64,000 nucleotides of DNA from Bacteroides intestinalis DSM 17393 (GTDB lineage Bacteria > Bacteroidota > Bacteroidia > Bacteroidales > Bacteroidaceae): the NCBI RefSeq assembly GCF_000172175.1, contig NZ_ABJL02000008.1:1674001-1738000 (forward strand). The letters run 5' to 3'. The position numbers and the translations under genes are program-made. Below are positions 61,645 to 64,000 of the stretch, piece by piece. Under the pieces are notes generated by a model, which searched no databases, was not told the origin of the DNA, and saw only the letters and a list, made by a program, of their open reading frames with translations. Within the stretch, counting starts at the first letter, position 1. Each line of letters starts with the position of its first letter.

Positions 61645-61759
61645 GAAATTATTTCAATTGAGAAATCAGGCATCTGTAATTGGGGTTATCATATCCGTAA
61701 TTTATCTACAAAGGAAATGCTACGTTTCCCCGACCTTTGCAGTACAAAAAAAGAAATAT

Positions 61760-62956
61760 ATGAAGAATAAATTCAAACTCAATTCAAGTACCCTACTTGT
61801 ATTCATCCTCACAACCGGTGTATTCGGAATAATCAATACCGAAATGGGTGTGATTGGAATTTTGCCCCTGATAGCCGGGAACTTTCAAGTAACTGTTCCG
61901 GAAGCAGGTTGGACGGTCAGCATATTTGCGCTGGTAGTAGCAATATCCGCTCCCATCACCCCCTTACTGTTTTCGGGTATCAACCGGAAAAAGGTGATGA
62001 TACTGGCACTGGGATTATTTACATTAAGTAATATCATCTCCATGATGACCACTAATTTTACGGTGTTGCTGATATCCCGTGCACTTCCGGCATTCCTTCA
62101 TCCGGTATATGTATCTATGGCTTTCACGGTAGCAGCAGCATCTCTCAGTAAGGAGAAGGCACCAAAGGCGGTAGCAAAAGTATTCATCGGCGTATCAGCA
62201 GGTATGGTGCTGGGGGTACCGGTGACGAGTTACATTGCAAGCGAAGTTTCGTATTCAATGGGCATGTTATTCTTCACCGTTGTAAATGCATTGGTACTGG
62301 TTGCAACCATCCTGTTTGTACCTTCTATGCCGGTCAAAGAGAAACTGTCCTACGGTACACAACTCGGTGTATTAAAAAAGAAAGTAGTCTGGTACTCCAT
62401 TCTTGCTATCACGCTGATTAACGGAGCCTTATTCGGATTCTTCAGCTATATGTCTGATTACTTGAAGACAATCACCGGGGTTTCGTATACCGTAATCAGT
62501 ACAATGCTACTGATTTATGGACTGGCCAATATAATAGGAAATGTAATAGCCGGAAAGCAACTGGCGGTCAATCCGGTACGTAGTATGATAATGATTCCTT
62601 TGGCACTACTGACTTTTTATATAGGAGTATTCGCTTTGGGGGAATGGCTGATGGTAATGGCAGTAATCATTCTGATCCTAGGGATTTTGGCGGGATACGG
62701 ACAGAACACCATGCAATACATGATAACGCATGCCGCTCCCGAAGCACCGGATTTTGCCAACGGACTGTATTTATTGTCTGCCAATCTCGGTACTACAGTA
62801 GGTGCAGCCGTCTGCGGATTGTTTATCACCTTCTTTAATACGCGTTATTCCGTCATCGGCTCTTTGATATTTCTTGTTTTAAGCATTGTATTCGTCGTAT
62901 TAAGAATACGTGCTACACAATCCGAAAGACAAATCAGAATGGAAATGGCTGCATAA
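61760..62956 (+). CDS. MFS transporter (DHA1-type)
   Basis: The ATG at 61760 gives 398 residues (MKNKFKLNSSTLLVFILTTG) with about 12 hydrophobic segments. It has the DHA1 signatures around TM1-2 (GVFGIINTEMGVIGILPLIA) and the loop FSGINRKKVM. The closest known groups export sugars, purine ribonucleosides or drugs; the substrate is unknown. The divergent AraC pair is the likely regulator, and the flavodoxin-like gene follows 34 bp downstream. Confidence 0.88.
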   Translation: MKNKFKLNSSTLLVFILTTGVFGIINTEMGVIGILPLIAGNFQVTVPEAGWTVSIFALVVAISAPITPLLFSGINRKKVMILALGLFTLSNIISMMTTNFTVLLISRALPAFLHPVYVSMAFTVAAASLSKEKAPKAVAKVFIGVSAGMVLGVPVTSYIASEVSYSMGMLFFTVVNALVLVATILFVPSMPVKEKLSYGTQLGVLKKKVVWYSILAITLINGALFGFFSYMSDYLKTITGVSYTVISTMLLIYGLANIIGNVIAGKQLAVNPVRSMIMIPLALLTFYIGVFALGEWLMVMAVIILILGILAGYGQNTMQYMITHAAPEAPDFANGLYLLSANLGTTVGAAVCGLFITFFNTRYSVIGSLIFLVLSIVFVVLRIRATQSERQIRMEMAA

Positions 62957-62990
62957 GAAATAAGAAGTAGTTTTAACTTTATAATATAAA

Positions 62991-63539
62991 ATGATTATGA
63001 CTAAGAAAGTATTGATTTTATCATCCAGCCCTCGTCGTGGCGGAAACTCCGACACCCTTTGCGACGAATTTGTGCGAGGAGCAATTGAAAGTGGTAACGA
63101 AGCAGAAAAGGTTTTCCTGCGTGACAAGACAATCCATTATTGCACAGGGTGCAGCACATGTAGCCTGCACGGAAAACCTTGCCCGCAGAAAGACGATGCG
63201 GCAGAGATTATAGAGAAGATGGTGGCAACCAATGTAATAGTTATGGCTACACCCGTTTATTTCTACACGATGAGTGCACAGATGAAAACGTTGATAGACC
63301 GTTGCTGTGGCCTCTATACGAAGATGAAGAATAAGGAATTTTATTTCATTGTCACCGCTGCCGAAGATGATCGGAAACTGATGGAACGTACCGTGGACAC
63401 TTTCCAGGGATTTCTGAATTGCCTGGAAAATCCAACCATCAAAGGAGTTGTGTATGGAACCGGAGTTTGGCATGTGGGTGAAATAAAAGATAAACCAGCC
63501 CTACGGGAAGCTTATGAAATGGGAAAAGAAATAGAATAA
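62991..63539 (+). CDS. Flavodoxin-like NAD(P)H-dependent FMN reductase
   Basis: The 182-residue protein has the FMN phosphate loop SSSPRRGGNSDTL, a CTGCSTC cysteine cluster, and the flavin loop ATPVYFYTMSAQMK. This is the iron-sulphur flavoprotein/NADPH-dependent FMN reductase family. Starting at ATG 62991 (MIMTKK); 62997 is an alternative. It lies between the exporter and the alcohol dehydrogenase, all on one strand. Confidence 0.88.
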   Translation: MIMTKKVLILSSSPRRGGNSDTLCDEFVRGAIESGNEAEKVFLRDKTIHYCTGCSTCSLHGKPCPQKDDAAEIIEKMVATNVIVMATPVYFYTMSAQMKTLIDRCCGLYTKMKNKEFYFIVTAAEDDRKLMERTVDTFQGFLNCLENPTIKGVVYGTGVWHVGEIKDKPALREAYEMGKEIE

Positions 63540-63565
63540 TTTATAGGATTTAAAAAAGAAGAATA

Positions 63566-64000
63566 ATGAGTCATTTTAGAATTTACATTCCTACCCGCAC
63601 CTTGTTTGGTGCCGGTATGGTGAAGGAACTTCACAATCAGCAATTACCCGGAAAGAAAGCAATGATTGTTATTTCAAACGGTCGCTCTACCAAGGATAAC
63701 GGATATCTGAATACAGTAGAAGCCGAACTCCAGCAAGCAGGTGTTGAAACTGCCGTATTTGACCGGGTAGAAGCCAATCCGTTAAAATCGACCGTAATGG
63801 CAGGAGCCGCTTTTGCCAAGGAAAACAATTGCGACTTTTTAGTTGCCTTGGGTGGTGGAAGCGTAATGGACGCCTCCAAAGCAATGGCATTCATGGCCAC
63901 GAATCCCGGTGATGTATGGGATTACATCAGTGATGGAACCGGAAAAGGACAAACGATGGTAAACAAGCCCCTACCCCTGGTTTGCGTTACCACCACTGCT
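63566..64000 (+). CDS. Iron-containing alcohol dehydrogenase (partial, C-terminus outside window)
   Basis: The frame opens at ATG 63566 and stays open to the window edge (145 codons). It reads MSHFRIYIPTRTLFGAGMV and has the family NAD-binding LGGGSVMDASKAMA near residue 95. The metal-binding histidines would lie beyond the window. Family members (butanol dehydrogenase type) interconvert alcohols and aldehydes with NAD(P)H. Confidence 0.9.
   Translation, partial: MSHFRIYIPTRTLFGAGMVKELHNQQLPGKKAMIVISNGRSTKDNGYLNTVEAELQQAGVETAVFDRVEANPLKSTVMAGAAFAKENNCDFLVALGGGSVMDASKAMAFMATNPGDVWDYISDGTGKGQTMVNKPLPLVCVTTTA

Overview
The window is a chromosomal stretch of a Bacteroides-type bacterium (order Bacteroidales). 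The reasons are Bacteroidota-restricted families (DUF4835, DUF3127, DUF3244, DUF4348, LruC-domain lipoprotein), a one-protein hybrid two-component regulator of the reg_prop/Y_Y_Y/AraC type, SusX-like lipoprotein signals, and repeated TAnnTTTG boxes (the Bacteroides -7 promoter element) ahead of many genes. The genus is an inference; species cannot be told from what is visible. No rRNA, CRISPR, insertion sequence or prophage was seen; one tRNA (Asp) is present.

Positions 1-29010 are mostly housekeeping. A truncated PhoH-like gene is divergent from folC. A long minus-strand block holds a degenerate trypsin/TPR protein, rlmB, recN, a DUF4835 gene, coaBC, a DnaQ-like exonuclease and dnaN. A DUF3127 gene runs divergently from dnaN; its protein ends in an SSB-like acidic tip. 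Then come a DUF3352 protein, an MBL hydrolase, murB, a DUF4348 lipoprotein, and the divergent threonine-to-glycine pair tdh/kbl. A membrane histidine kinase, ferritin, lysA-lysC, an ftsE-like ATPase, hisIE-hisF-hisA-hisH and purU follow.

Positions 29011-43200 are accessory: tRNA-Asp, a complex intergenic hairpin, secreted hydrolases (one split by an in-frame TGA), a methyltransferase, an Fpg-like glycosylase lacking the catalytic proline, a leftover of a GyrI-like gene, a 1321-residue hybrid sensor/regulator, a LruC lipoprotein, a flavin oxidoreductase and an AraC regulator.

Positions 43231-52642 hold the most unusual unit. A TPR protein with a lipoprotein-like N-terminus, one central membrane helix and a C-terminal helix-turn-helix lies upstream of a tight seven-gene operon. 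That operon encodes a DUF3244 secreted protein, a transglutaminase-like lipoprotein, a Wzy/O-antigen-ligase-like membrane protein with TPRs, a lipoprotein HExxH metallopeptidase with three DCH motifs, two tandemly duplicated small secreted proteins and one more small secreted protein. The layout suggests an envelope protein-processing or peptide system sensed by the regulator; its function is not established.

Positions 52639-57447 contain a VapE-type primase/helicase gene and a divergent HU-like gene. Between them lie two matched promoters and four 16-bp palindromes spaced exactly 22 bp apart. An OmpA-family gene follows. The rest (57453-64000) has a SagB-like nitroreductase, a DUF4375 protein, a homocysteine methyltransferase-like enzyme, two duplicated AraC regulators divergent from an MFS exporter, a flavodoxin-like reductase and a truncated iron alcohol dehydrogenase.
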